A stretch of 22,273 nt of DNA from JANOBD01 sp031411495 (GTDB lineage Bacteria > Planctomycetota > Phycisphaerae > Tepidisphaerales > Tepidisphaeraceae): assembly GCA_031411495.1 (NCBI GenBank), contig JANOBD010000169.1:1-22273 (forward strand), read 5' to 3'. Shown piece by piece: positions 1 to 7,621 of this stretch (position 1 is the first letter of the stretch; each line of letters opens with the position of its first letter). Made by a program: the position numbers and the translations under genes. Below the pieces are notes generated by a model. It did not search any database, was not told the DNA's origin, and saw nothing but the letters and a program-made list of their open reading frames with translations.

Positions 1-1
1 G

Positions 2-133
2 ACGTTAGCGCGGGAGGTAGCCGCATGGGAGCATTCCCGCAACGCGGCGACAGTCGGCGTCCGCTGGCAATTCACGACCGCTGATGCGCGGGTGAAGCTG
101 CACAGGCTATACCCTTCAATACAGCTGCAATGA
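2..133 (+). CDS. IS630-family transposase, C-terminal fragment (cut by window edge)
   Basis: An open frame enters from the left edge and stops at TGA 131-133. It gives about 43 residues with no start codon in the window. Its features (LAREVAAWEHSRN, then WQFTTADARVKL, then LYPSIQ) resemble the conserved end of IS630/Tc1-type DDE transposases, where a W-x(n)-RN segment is followed by a W-x-FTT-x-DAR-x-KL block just before the stop. In that family the catalytic DDE residues lie upstream, so they would be outside this window. The call is from remembered family motifs. Whether the element is intact cannot be told, and the right-hand terminal inverted repeat could not be identified without the left one. 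Confidence 0.7.
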   Translation, partial: TLAREVAAWEHSRNAATVGVRWQFTTADARVKLHRLYPSIQLQ

Positions 134-189
134 AACACTAGCACTGAAGTCGATCGGCGGGTTGCTCGCTCCCGAGACCCTCCTGACAT

Positions 190-293
190 TTCGTCTCTTT
201 CTCCCTCTGTATCCTCTGTGGCTCAAATCCTCCACGCAAGAACGACGCCGCCGCGCAGCGACAACTTCGTGACTTCGCGGCTTCGTGGTTCAA
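190..293. repeat. Degenerate 'ccacgaag / ccacagagg' intergenic repeat
   Basis: On the minus strand this stretch reads as short degenerate units: accacgaag, ccgcgaag, tcacgaag, then further along gccacagagg, atacagaggg and agaaagaga. From memory, units of this form recur in intergenic DNA of planctomycete, verrucomicrobial and acidobacterial genomes. It starts immediately after the ubiE stop codon, between that gene and the transposase fragment. No coding frame here looks real. Its function is unknown; it may be a spreading mini-repeat or part of the ubiE 3' end. Confidence 0.45.
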
Positions 294-1184
294 CTATCTT
301 TTGTACCCGCGATAGACGACCGCCACGCCGAAGGTCATCGGATGCTGCGTCACGTCGACGAAGCCGGCATCGCGCATCATCTGCATCATCGTCTCGCGGC
401 TCATGAACGTCTTGACCGACATCGGCAGGTACTTGTACGCGCCGGACTTGTCGCCGCTGATCCACGTGGCCGTGGTGGGCATGATCTTCGTGCAGTAGAG
501 GTCGTTGAAGAAGCGGATGACGCGGCTTTTGGGTTGCGAGAACTCGAGGACGATCACGCGTCCGCCCGGCTTCAGTACGCGAAAAAACTCCGCCAGTGCT
601 TTCTCGGGTTCCTGCACGTTGCGGATGCCGAAGGCGATGGAGACGACGTCCGCGGAGGCATCGGCGAGGGGAAGGGCCTGCGCGTCACCATTTGCGAAAG
701 TAACGAGGTCTCCGAACCGCATTGGCGGATCGACGATCAAACCAAGTTGGAAAAAAGTTGTCGATTGTCTCTTACTGCAGGCTCGAGGGAGCATCTCGAA
801 GGTGAAGTCAATGCCGACTATGCGCGGCGAATCGACAAACAGGCTTGTGAGCTCGCCGTAACCGTCATCTCTCAATTTCGCTGAACGCATTAACGTTCGA
901 ATGCCGGGGGATGCTTTTCTCACGATCGACTTCGCGAAGGCAAAAGAGAGATCCCCCGTCCCGCACGCCACATCCACCACCCGATCGTCTGCCTTCAGCT
1001 CCGCCAGCCTCACCGCCTTCTTTCGCCAGCGCTGATCCATCCCAAGACTGTGCAGCCGGTTATTCAAGTCATACTTGGGCGCGATGGCGGCGAACATCTT
1101 CTGCACGCGCGACCGCTTGTCGGCCACCGCGTGCGGGTCGCGGAGCAGCTCGTCATTCCAGGCGCTTGGAGGCGGTGAGGACAT
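294..1184 (-). CDS. ubiE: UbiE/MenG-type quinone C-methyltransferase with internal insertions
   Basis: Class I SAM-dependent methyltransferase that methylates demethylmenaquinone (and, in ubiquinone makers, the benzoquinol intermediate) at the end of quinone synthesis. SAM motif I is VVDVACGTGDLSF at about residues 69-81. The acidic-loop equivalent is GIDFTFEML (about 124-132). The family signature IAFGIRNVQEPEKAL is followed by RVLKPGGR and VLEFSQP. The C-terminal DKSGAYKYLP block and the final RGYKR are typical. At 296 residues it is longer than the usual 230-250, because about 30 extra residues lie at 87-120 and about 13 more at 136-163 compared with E. coli UbiE as remembered. Start is ATG 1184. 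No Shine-Dalgarno is visible, but TAGGCT lies 10 bases upstream. Menaquinone is the likelier product; MenG is an alternative name. Confidence 0.88.
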   Translation of the reverse strand: MSSPPPSAWNDELLRDPHAVADKRSRVQKMFAAIAPKYDLNNRLHSLGMDQRWRKKAVRLAELKADDRVVDVACGTGDLSFAFAKSIVRKASPGIRTLMRSAKLRDDGYGELTSLFVDSPRIVGIDFTFEMLPRACSKRQSTTFFQLGLIVDPPMRFGDLVTFANGDAQALPLADASADVVSIAFGIRNVQEPEKALAEFFRVLKPGGRVIVLEFSQPKSRVIRFFNDLYCTKIMPTTATWISGDKSGAYKYLPMSVKTFMSRETMMQMMRDAGFVDVTQHPMTFGVAVVYRGYKR

Positions 1185-1541
1185 TCGCGGCCAAAGCCTA
1201 TGGCGATCGCCGGCATGAAGCGAGTGCCGCGGGCCCGGCGGGTGAACTGGCGAACTTCTGCCGTCTGCAGAAACAATGAAACTTGGACGTTCCTTCGGCG
1301 GCTATCAGACGTTCTTAGCAGCGTCGGCCACGTCTGACGCCCAGAGGTGAATTGCAAATCCGCTTTCCAGCACCGCAACCCATTGAAAGGCTGATAACTC
1401 CCCATTCTCCGGTGCGGCACTCCCGGAGACTCGTGTGTTCGCGACATTTCTCCACACCGCGTCCCTGCTGTGACAGAGTTATTACTCAGCACCCGACGAC
1501 GTGCTCGGGCCGAATCCGACCGCTTGATCCAAGGAGAGACA
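1185..1541. other. Divergent intergenic region, ubiE / PEP-CTERM protein 1
   Basis: 357 bases between two divergently transcribed genes, so it should hold promoters for both. On the minus strand TAGGCT (1195-1200) sits 10 bases before the ubiE start. On the plus strand no convincing -35/-10 pair was found for the PEP-CTERM gene. The short frames in this stretch are arginine-rich shadows of GC-rich DNA with no supporting start signals. Confidence 0.5.
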
Positions 1542-2171
1542 ATGAAGGTTTGCGTATCCGTTCTGGCGACCACCCTTGCACTCGCCACCGCCTCGACACA
1601 GGCCTCCATCATCCAGAAAAACTTCTCCCTCGAATACACCGGCGGCACCGCTCCGGTCGGCGCGCCCGCCTGGCTCAGCGTGAAGCTCGATGACGCCGGC
1701 AGCAACGGCAGCGTGACGATGACCGTCACCGCGACCAACCTGACCGCAAGCGAGTTCGTCTCGAAGTTGATGCTCAACCTCGATCCGGCCTTGAACCCGA
1801 CGCTGCTCACTTTCTCGTCGCCGACCAAGGTCGGCACATTCGCCGACCCGACCTTCTCGACCGGCGCCAACCTCTTTTCCGCCGGCGGCGGATCGAACTT
1901 CGATCTGCTCGTTGAGTTTGACAACTCGCCGCCGGCGAATCGCTTCGGCTCCGGCGAGTCGATGTCAACGGTCATCGGCGGCATCCCGACGCTGAGCGCG
2001 AATTCGTTCAATTTCAACAGTTCCGGCGGCAGCGGCGCGCTCAACATCGCCGCCCACGTGCAGGGGATCGGACCCTCCGCCAACCTCAGCGGCTGGATCA
2101 CCATCGCCGTCCCCGAACCGACCGGCGTCGCGGGGTTGGCGGCGTGCTCGCTCATTCGTCGGCGTCGGTGA
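1542..2171 (+). CDS. PEP-CTERM sorting domain protein, paralog 1
   Basis: Predicted secreted protein of 209 residues. The N-terminus (MKVCVSVLATTLALATASTQA) is a signal peptide with probable cleavage after ASTQA. The C-terminus is a PEP-CTERM tag: VPEP at about 190-193, a short hydrophobic stretch, then RRRR. Proteins with this tag are thought to be processed and sorted by exosortase. The body is beta-rich and glycine/serine-rich, with blocks GSVTMTVT, EFVSKL, AGGGSNFD, NRFGSGES and AAHVQGIG that recur in the next gene. The ATG at 1542 is chosen over an upstream in-frame codon at 1470 because AAGGAGAG lies just before it and the signal peptide begins there. Exact role unknown; cell-surface or extracellular location is inferred. 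Confidence 0.85.
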   Translation: MKVCVSVLATTLALATASTQASIIQKNFSLEYTGGTAPVGAPAWLSVKLDDAGSNGSVTMTVTATNLTASEFVSKLMLNLDPALNPTLLTFSSPTKVGTFADPTFSTGANLFSAGGGSNFDLLVEFDNSPPANRFGSGESMSTVIGGIPTLSANSFNFNSSGGSGALNIAAHVQGIGPSANLSGWITIAVPEPTGVAGLAACSLIRRRR

Positions 2172-2557
2172 AGGAGCGTTCGGGCAGACGGTCGCGCTAC
2201 GTTCTTCGCCACCTGCCAAACGCTCGTTCATCCGGAACCCACGACCGAAATCTGCGTAATCTGGGATGAAAGGCGAGTTTGAGAGAGTGATGTGAGCCCG
2301 GGAAAAATCGCGCGCTAAAAATCCGCGCTGCGGTGATTTGCCCATCGCAATAGAAGCATGCCTTTTTCTCGAACGGGCGTTGTCGTACCCCGTTATCGGT
2401 GTTTCCCTGATTTTTCAACCACTTCACCCGAGACCGCACCGCCGGAAAAGGAACTGCCGCGAGCAGTATTGAGATTTGAGTGCAGGAATTTCGAAACAAT
2501 GCAAAATCCGCAGGTTCCGAGGCTTCTGGCTCATTCATCTCAATTGGGAGGATCGCA
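2172..2557. other. Intergenic region between the two PEP-CTERM paralogs
   Basis: 386 bases with no credible gene. It holds the Shine-Dalgarno of the downstream gene (GGGAGG, about 2546-2551). No strong terminator or consensus promoter was seen. It is somewhat AT-richer than the flanking genes. The length suggests the second gene has its own promoter rather than being tightly cotranscribed with the first. Confidence 0.4.
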
Positions 2558-3190
2558 ATGCGAAGTGTTTTATTGCTCGCTGCTGCGCTGTGTACGACAT
2601 CGATGGCGTTTGGTTCGACGCTGCAATTTGCTCTGAATCAGGAATACACAGGCGGCGCGCATCCCTCGGGACCACCACCGTGGCTTCGCGTCGCCGTGGA
2701 TGATCACAACGCCAACGGCAGCGTGACGGTGACGATCCAATCCCTCACCCTCGTCGACCAGGAGTTCGTGAGCAAGCTGCTCCTCAACATCAAGCCGCCG
2801 ATCAACCCCAGCACCCTGTCGGCATCGGCCCCTTCGAAGACGGGCACCTTCACGGATCCTTCGATCGAGTTCGGATCGAACGCGTTCAACGCCGGCGGCG
2901 GATCGTCGTTCGACATGCTGGTGAGCTTCGCGACCGGCGGGCCTTCCAATCGTTTCGGCGCCGGCGACTCCGTGAGCTTCAACGTCACCGGAAGCTCGGC
3001 ACTGAACTCCGGGTCGTTCAACTGGCTCAGCAGCGGCGGCAGCGGTGCGCGGCTCCTCTCCGCTCATGTGCAGGGCATCGGCAACAACGGCGGCAACAGC
3101 GGCTGGATCACGACGGTCGCGCCGACCCCCGAACCCGCAAGCGTATCGCTGTTCGCGGCCGCGGGACTGCTTGTGAGACGAAAGCGCTGA
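2558..3190 (+). CDS. PEP-CTERM sorting domain protein, paralog 2
   Basis: Predicted secreted protein of 210 residues. Signal peptide MRSVLLLAAALCTTSMAFG; C-terminal tag TPEP at about 190-193, then a hydrophobic helix and RRKR. It aligns with the preceding gene along nearly its whole length: shared EYTGG, NGSVT, EFVSKL, AGGGS-FD, NRFG-G and AHVQGIG...SGWIT. The pair therefore arose by duplication. The ATG at 2558 is chosen because GGGAGG precedes it at good spacing and the signal peptide starts there; the upstream in-frame start at 2480 would place 26 non-signal residues in front. Function unknown. From memory, the AHVQGIG...SGWI block also occurs in other PEP-CTERM proteins, so this is probably a widespread uncharacterised secreted family. 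Confidence 0.85.
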   Translation: MRSVLLLAAALCTTSMAFGSTLQFALNQEYTGGAHPSGPPPWLRVAVDDHNANGSVTVTIQSLTLVDQEFVSKLLLNIKPPINPSTLSASAPSKTGTFTDPSIEFGSNAFNAGGGSSFDMLVSFATGGPSNRFGAGDSVSFNVTGSSALNSGSFNWLSSGGSGARLLSAHVQGIGNNGGNSGWITTVAPTPEPASVSLFAAAGLLVRRKR

Positions 3191-3328
3191 CGCCGGCCGG
3201 TCGTTCAACTCGTCCACGGTCCCGGTTCTTCATCGCTTGTCGATTGAGACGAAGTGTGTCCCACGCCCGGCGAGGCGATGAAACAGCGCCGGCCGTGGCG
3301 ACGCTCGAAACAGGGGAGTTCGCAAGAC

Positions 3329-3363
3329 ATGAAGCGCGACGGCATGCGCTGCTCGCGCTTCAT
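3329..3363 (+). terminator. Strong hairpin in the convergent region, probable terminator
   Basis: Perfect 11-base arms ATGAAGCGCGA (3329-3339) and TCGCGCTTCAT (3353-3363) enclose a 13-base loop that contains the palindrome GCATGC. Outer arms CAAGAC (3323-3328) and GTCTTG (about 3369-3374) can pair as well, with a small one-sided bulge. The plus-strand side is followed by a T-rich but interrupted run (ttgtcttgttcg). It lies between two genes that converge (PEP-CTERM paralog 2 and the minus-strand operon), which fits termination. Confidence 0.55.
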
Positions 3364-3397
3364 GGCTTGTCTTGTTCGTTGACGTTTCCGCGCCCTC

Positions 3398-3586
3398 TCA
3401 CCGCGAATCGCTCTCGTGGCCGCCTTCCTCTTCGTAGCGCAGCTCGATGAGGATCTCGGAAAAGTCGGCGTCGTCCAGTTCCCACCAGTCGGCGATTTCG
3501 CCGGGCAGCATGCCGCGCGCCTCGGCGATCTTCTGGCGGACGCGCTCGCGGAGTGCCTCGTCGTCGATTTCTCTGAGCCTGATCAT
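3398..3586 (-). CDS. Small acidic hypothetical protein, last gene of the glycosyltransferase operon
   Basis: 62 residues, rich in Glu and Asp, predicted mostly helical: an amphipathic RLREIDDEALRERVRQKI start followed by WWELDDADFSEILIELRYEEEG. No signal peptide or membrane segment. It starts 18 bases after the GT2 stop on the same strand, so it is probably cotranscribed and may rely on translational coupling, as no clear Shine-Dalgarno is seen. I do not recognise the family. An accessory role for the glycosyltransferase is only an inference from position. Confidence 0.6.
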   Translation of the reverse strand: MIRLREIDDEALRERVRQKIAEARGMLPGEIADWWELDDADFSEILIELRYEEEGGHESDSR

Positions 3587-3604
3587 GTCCGGCCGATCAT
3601 ACGA

Positions 3605-4537
3605 TCATTTTCGCTCGATCAAACGGTCGATCAGGTAGAGCGGCCGATCCTGGTTGCGGCGATAGATCCGGCCGATGTATTCGCCGATCACCCCCAGCAG
3701 CATGATCTGCGTCCCGCCGAGAAAGAACAGCCCGGCCGTGAGCAGGACGTATCCCTGGTTCGGGAACGTGTGATTGAAAGCGAACTTCTGCAGCAGCAGA
3801 ACAATCACCATCACCACGCTCGCGAGCGTGACGACCAGACCGAAGATGGTCGCGATCCGCAGCGGCGAAATGGAAAAACCCACGATCGCGTCGAGCGAAA
3901 GCAGCAACAGCTTCAGCGGACGATACTTGGTTTCGCCGGAGTGTCGCGCCGGGCGGTCGTACATCAGCGGCGCGCTTTTGAAGCCGGTCCACGCCACGAG
4001 GCCGCGCACGAAGCGGTCGGTCTCGCGGCATTCCTTGAGCGCTGCGAGCACCTTGCGATCCACCAGCCGGAAGTCGCCGGTGTCCATCGGGATCTTCACC
4101 TCGCTGAAGTAGTTCAGCAGGCGATAGAAGAGCCAGCTCGTGGAGCGCTTGAAGATCGACTCGCCGGAGCGCTTGTTGCGCGTGGCGTAGACGATGCTGT
4201 TGCCTTGCTTCCACAATTCGATCATCTGCTCGATCAGTTCGGGTGGATCCTGCAGGTCGGCGTCCATCAGCACGGCGACGTCACCGGTCGCGCGGTCGAG
4301 GCCGGCGGTGCTCGCAGGCTCGTGGCCGAAGTTGCGGCTGAGCTTGATGCCGATCACGGTCGGGTCGCTCGCGGCGAGTTCTTCGATCACGCGGATGGAG
4401 GCATCCGAGCTGCCGTCGTCGACGAAGAGGATCTCGCGCTCGGCGCCGATTTTCTCCAGCGTCGCCACGAGCCGCTGGTGGAGCGGGCGGAGATTGTCCT
4501 GCTCGTTGAGCAGCGGGATGACGACGGAGACTTTCAC
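3605..4537 (-). CDS. GT2 glycosyltransferase, polyprenyl-phosphate sugar synthase (DPM1/GtrB/ArnC-like)
   Basis: Transfers a sugar from a nucleotide donor to a polyprenyl phosphate on the cytoplasmic face of the membrane. The 310 residues show the GT-A fold signature: VVIPLLNEQDN at 5-15, nucleotide-binding VDDGSSD at 39-45, DADLQDPPE at 92-100 (metal-binding DxD-like), GDFRLVDR at 154-161 and GETKY at 201-205. Two membrane helices follow at about 228-250 and 262-284, then a basic tail, the usual architecture for this subgroup. Its ATG overlaps the stop codon of the upstream GT39-like gene by four bases, implying translational coupling. That fits a pathway in which this enzyme makes the lipid-linked donor and the neighbour uses it. 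The sugar (mannose, glucose or other) cannot be told. Confidence 0.87.
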   Translation of the reverse strand: MKVSVVIPLLNEQDNLRPLHQRLVATLEKIGAEREILFVDDGSSDASIRVIEELAASDPTVIGIKLSRNFGHEPASTAGLDRATGDVAVLMDADLQDPPELIEQMIELWKQGNSIVYATRNKRSGESIFKRSTSWLFYRLLNYFSEVKIPMDTGDFRLVDRKVLAALKECRETDRFVRGLVAWTGFKSAPLMYDRPARHSGETKYRPLKLLLLSLDAIVGFSISPLRIATIFGLVVTLASVVMVIVLLLQKFAFNHTFPNQGYVLLTAGLFFLGGTQIMLLGVIGEYIGRIYRRNQDRPLYLIDRLIERK

Positions 4538-6357
4538 TTGGCGGCACCTGCTGGCTGGAAGTCGTAGAGGTAGATCGAGCCGTTGATGACGTCGATCGGC
4601 TTGCGGCCGCGAAGATTCGCCATCATCGGGCGAAGGTTCTCCGGAAACGTGCCTTGAAGCCAGGTGGCGCTGATCGCGACGACGCCTGATCGCTGAAGAT
4701 CGAGCGTGGGCGGCCGTGCGTCGAACGGAAAGCCCGGGCTCATGTTGGTGTAGTCGATGCCGTAGAGATGCGGATCGACGCTGCCGAAGTAGGCGAGATA
4801 GAACGCATCCGTCGGGTGATCAGCGCGCCAGCGGTGATACCAGTCGGAAAGCGCCGGCAGATCCTGACCCCAGTCGAGGTTGGAATCGCCGAGGATCGCC
4901 AGTCCGCCGCGCTCGCCGCCGGCGGCGCGGTTGAAGAAGGCGAGGTAATTCGGGTATGCGCTGACCGTCTCGAACATCAGCAATGCGAGAAAACCGGGCA
5001 CGATGAATCGTGTCGGTTTGGTCGTGCGAACGAACTTCGCGAGGGCGATTCCCGCCGCGACATACATTGCTGGATAGATCGGCAGGATGTGGCGGATGCC
5101 GATGTTCAAATTCGAAGTGATCGCGAACGTCAGATAAATCGCCGGACAACTGAGCAGGCAGAGCAGGAGCCAGCGTTTTTCGGGGTCGCGTTTCCAGCGT
5201 TTGCCGGCGTTGATGCCGAGAATGATCGTCGTCGCGAGCAGAATGAGGGATACCACCGGCGTCTTGGTGGCGATTGCCACCGGGAAGTACGGCCAGAAGC
5301 CGGTGTCGGAATACGCCCCCAGCAGGAACGCCGGCCGAAACATGCCGCGCCCCGCGGCATACGTGAGGCCGTACCCCAGCGCCTGCGGGATGAGACGATG
5401 GTCCTGCAGCCAGTAGATCGCCAGCATCGAGCCGGACGGGCGATACATCGGCACGAGCGCTTTTACCTGGTCGTCACTGAGCGACATGCCCTCCTCCGCG
5501 CCGCGCAACGCGATCGCGTTGTACGCGAGATAGGTGCGCGGGTAGCCGGAGTCGAAGCTGGCGCCCGATGGCGTCGGCGCGGCGCGGAAGCCGTAGACGG
5601 TCCAGATCACGGCGAACGACACCACGGCCGTGATGAGCGCGGCCCCGATCACGCGCGCGAGCCGCTGCGACTTGACGGCGATCGCTTCTGCCTTCGCCGG
5701 CCATGCGTCTCTCGACATCGATCGGACCAGAAGCGGCACGGCCACGATGGGCAGGAGAAAGACACACGTGAACTTGATCCCCGCGCCGGCCGCACAGGTG
5801 AGCGCGAGAAGACTGGCGGTCTTCCAGCTCCATCGCGTGCCGAGTCGCCAGGTGAGGTAACCCGCAAGCGCAAAGATGAAACTGGCCGCGACATCGTTGG
5901 TGAGCAGCGAGCCGTGTGCGAGAAAGTTGGGATCGAACGCGAGGAGGATCGAGGCGATGATGGCCGCGACCGGCCCGGATGCGGTCCAGCTCCACTTTGC
6001 CACCACGAGCACCGTGAGCGCGAGAAACACCGACATCACCAGGCGTGTCCGCGCGAGCAGCCGTGGCCCGTCGCCATCGGCGCGAAAGAGGACATCCGTC
6101 GCCAGCGGTCCCTGGTTTTCGATCTGTGACAACACCGACTTCGCCTGTGCCGCGTGCGAATCAATGTCGATGTGCGACCCGATGAGCGGCAATCCCGCGA
6201 CGAGCTTCCACAGCGGCGGATGCTCCGGGTTGATGCTGAAGTCGCCGCGATTGACGATCATCCAGCTCGAAAGCAGATGGACCGGCTCGTCAAACGTCGC
6301 AGATTTGTGCCGATTGGCGAGATAGGAATGTGCCGCGGCGAGAATCGCGATGAGCAC
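4534..6357 (-). CDS. GT39-like membrane glycosyltransferase (PMT/ArnT superfamily)
   Basis: Multi-spanning membrane protein that would use a polyprenyl-phosphate sugar to glycosylate an acceptor on the outer face of the membrane. From the first canonical start (GTG 6357) it has 607 residues. The first extracytoplasmic loop has the catalytic-type acid pair TFDEP (D23, E24) and the NPEHPPLWK motif (43-51), both typical of the GT-C fold. Many hydrophobic helices follow, then a soluble C-terminal part (DSNLDWGQDL region onward). The GTG start leaves the first membrane helix only about 12 residues long and has no Shine-Dalgarno. An upstream ATC at 6408 has AAGGAG seven bases before it and would give 624 residues with a full helix. 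It lies 55 bases (from GTG) after the dehydrogenase and overlaps the GT2 gene. Confidence 0.8.
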   Translation of the reverse strand: MLIAILAAAHSYLANRHKSATFDEPVHLLSSWMIVNRGDFSINPEHPPLWKLVAGLPLIGSHIDIDSHAAQAKSVLSQIENQGPLATDVLFRADGDGPRLLARTRLVMSVFLALTVLVVAKWSWTASGPVAAIIASILLAFDPNFLAHGSLLTNDVAASFIFALAGYLTWRLGTRWSWKTASLLALTCAAGAGIKFTCVFLLPIVAVPLLVRSMSRDAWPAKAEAIAVKSQRLARVIGAALITAVVSFAVIWTVYGFRAAPTPSGASFDSGYPRTYLAYNAIALRGAEEGMSLSDDQVKALVPMYRPSGSMLAIYWLQDHRLIPQALGYGLTYAAGRGMFRPAFLLGAYSDTGFWPYFPVAIATKTPVVSLILLATTIILGINAGKRWKRDPEKRWLLLCLLSCPAIYLTFAITSNLNIGIRHILPIYPAMYVAAGIALAKFVRTTKPTRFIVPGFLALLMFETVSAYPNYLAFFNRAAGGERGGLAILGDSNLDWGQDLPALSDWYHRWRADHPTDAFYLAYFGSVDPHLYGIDYTNMSPGFPFDARPPTLDLQRSGVVAISATWLQGTFPENLRPMMANLRGRKPIDVINGSIYLYDFQPAGAAK

Positions 6358-6412
6358 GATCGCGACGATGGATGCAATTCGCGGTCGGTGTCCTTCGCTC
6401 GCCTCGATGTCG

Positions 6413-7621
6413 CTACTCCTTGCTCAACCGATAAATCTTTCGCGTCTGCGTGTCGCTCCACAGGAGCGTGCCGTCCGGCGCTTCGACGACATCACACGGC
6501 CGGCCGAGCGCGCGGTTGGCGCCGTCGGGAACGCACTTTACCAGCGCGTAGCCGCCGAAGGGATGGCCGCTCTCCTTGTCGAAGAAAACGCGATGGAGCT
6601 GGTAGCCGGCGGGCTGCGAGCTGTTCCACGAGCCGTGATAGGCGATGACGGCGTCGCCTTTCATGTCGCCGAAGTAGTCACTGCTGACGAACGTCCAGCC
6701 GTTGTTGGCCCAGTGGGCGCCGCCGCTGTATTCGGGCGGGATGGTCCGTGCGGCGAGGTCGGCGATGTCAGGCCGGTCGCGATATTCGAGCCGGGGGATG
6801 CGGTTGCCGACGACGAACGGGTGGCCATAGAAGCCGCCGGCGATGTAGTGATTGAACTCTTCGGGGGGCATCTTGTCGGTGATGGCCTGCTTGCTCACGC
6901 CGTTGGCGGTGGCCTTGTTTTCGCCGTACGGGCCGCCGAACCAGTCGGAGCCGTGGTCGCAGCCCCAGAGTTCATCCGTGCCCGGGCGGATGCGAAGCTT
7001 TTCGGTATTGCGGATGCCGCTCGACCAGAGCACTTTCGATTGGCCGTCGAGCGAGAACTTCCAGATTTTCTGTCGATCAGACCCGTCGTACTCCTCCGGC
7101 GTGGTATTGCCGCTGTCGCCGATGGAGGTGTAGAAGCCGTCGCTGCCGACGCAGATCGATCGCCACCAATGCCCGCCACCCATGGGAAGACCTTCGACGA
7201 CCGTCTGCGGGTCTTGGGCCGCGCCCTCGTCCGTGATGCGGACTTTCTCGATGCCGCCGTCGCGCCCATACCAGAGCCAGTTGCCATCGGCACCCGCGAC
7301 GAAGTGCATGCCGTGGATGGCGTTTTTGCCGGTGATGAAGTCGGATTTGGTTTCAAAGACGCCGTCGCCGTCGTTGTCGCGGAGCTGGATGATCTTCGAA
7401 AGGCCCGGCTGCGAGAGATAGAGCCGGCCCTTGTGGTCGAACTCGAGGAAGCGGACGTCGTTGCCGAGGTTTTCCGCGGCAAGCGTCACCTTGTAGCCGG
7501 GCCGGACCCAGAAGGCGGGCACGCCCGGCCCGACTCGGTCGGCGGCGAAGGCGATGGAGGGGATCAGGAACGAACTCGCGAGCGAAAGACCCAGCAGCAG
7601 GGGACGGAGGTTTAGTCTCAT
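6413..7621 (-). CDS. Secreted PQQ-type sugar dehydrogenase (sorbosone/aldose dehydrogenase family)
   Basis: 402 residues with a clear signal peptide (MRLNLRPLLLGLSLASS...AFA), so probably periplasmic. The mature part matches the soluble glucose/sorbosone dehydrogenase beta-propeller: FWVRPGYKVTLAAENL near the start, KNAIHGMHF, GLPMGGGHWWRSI, GIRNTEKLRI followed by DELWGCDHGSD, then AYHGSWN and a final GRPCDVVEAPDG blade. Family members oxidise aldoses or sorbosone using PQQ and calcium, but many environmental homologs have no known substrate. It is the first gene of the minus-strand operon. No Shine-Dalgarno is present; a good promoter lies nine bases before the ATG, implying a very short or absent leader. 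A PQQ biosynthesis gene is not in the window. Confidence 0.82.
   Translation of the reverse strand: MRLNLRPLLLGLSLASSFLIPSIAFAADRVGPGVPAFWVRPGYKVTLAAENLGNDVRFLEFDHKGRLYLSQPGLSKIIQLRDNDGDGVFETKSDFITGKNAIHGMHFVAGADGNWLWYGRDGGIEKVRITDEGAAQDPQTVVEGLPMGGGHWWRSICVGSDGFYTSIGDSGNTTPEEYDGSDRQKIWKFSLDGQSKVLWSSGIRNTEKLRIRPGTDELWGCDHGSDWFGGPYGENKATANGVSKQAITDKMPPEEFNHYIAGGFYGHPFVVGNRIPRLEYRDRPDIADLAARTIPPEYSGGAHWANNGWTFVSSDYFGDMKGDAVIAYHGSWNSSQPAGYQLHRVFFDKESGHPFGGYALVKCVPDGANRALGRPCDVVEAPDGTLLWSDTQTRKIYRLSKE

Noticed and set aside
1064..2212. 382-codon minus-strand frame opposite PEP-CTERM paralog 1
   Set aside because: Antisense shadow that overlaps the ubiE start; the plus strand has a Shine-Dalgarno, signal peptide and sorting tag.
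3416..4567. 383-codon plus-strand frame opposite GT2
   Set aside because: Antisense shadow, His/Asp/Glu-rich, no motif.
4768..6129. 453-codon plus-strand frame opposite the GT39-like gene
   Set aside because: Arg/Glu-rich antisense shadow; the minus-strand gene has membrane helices and conserved motifs and is in an operon.
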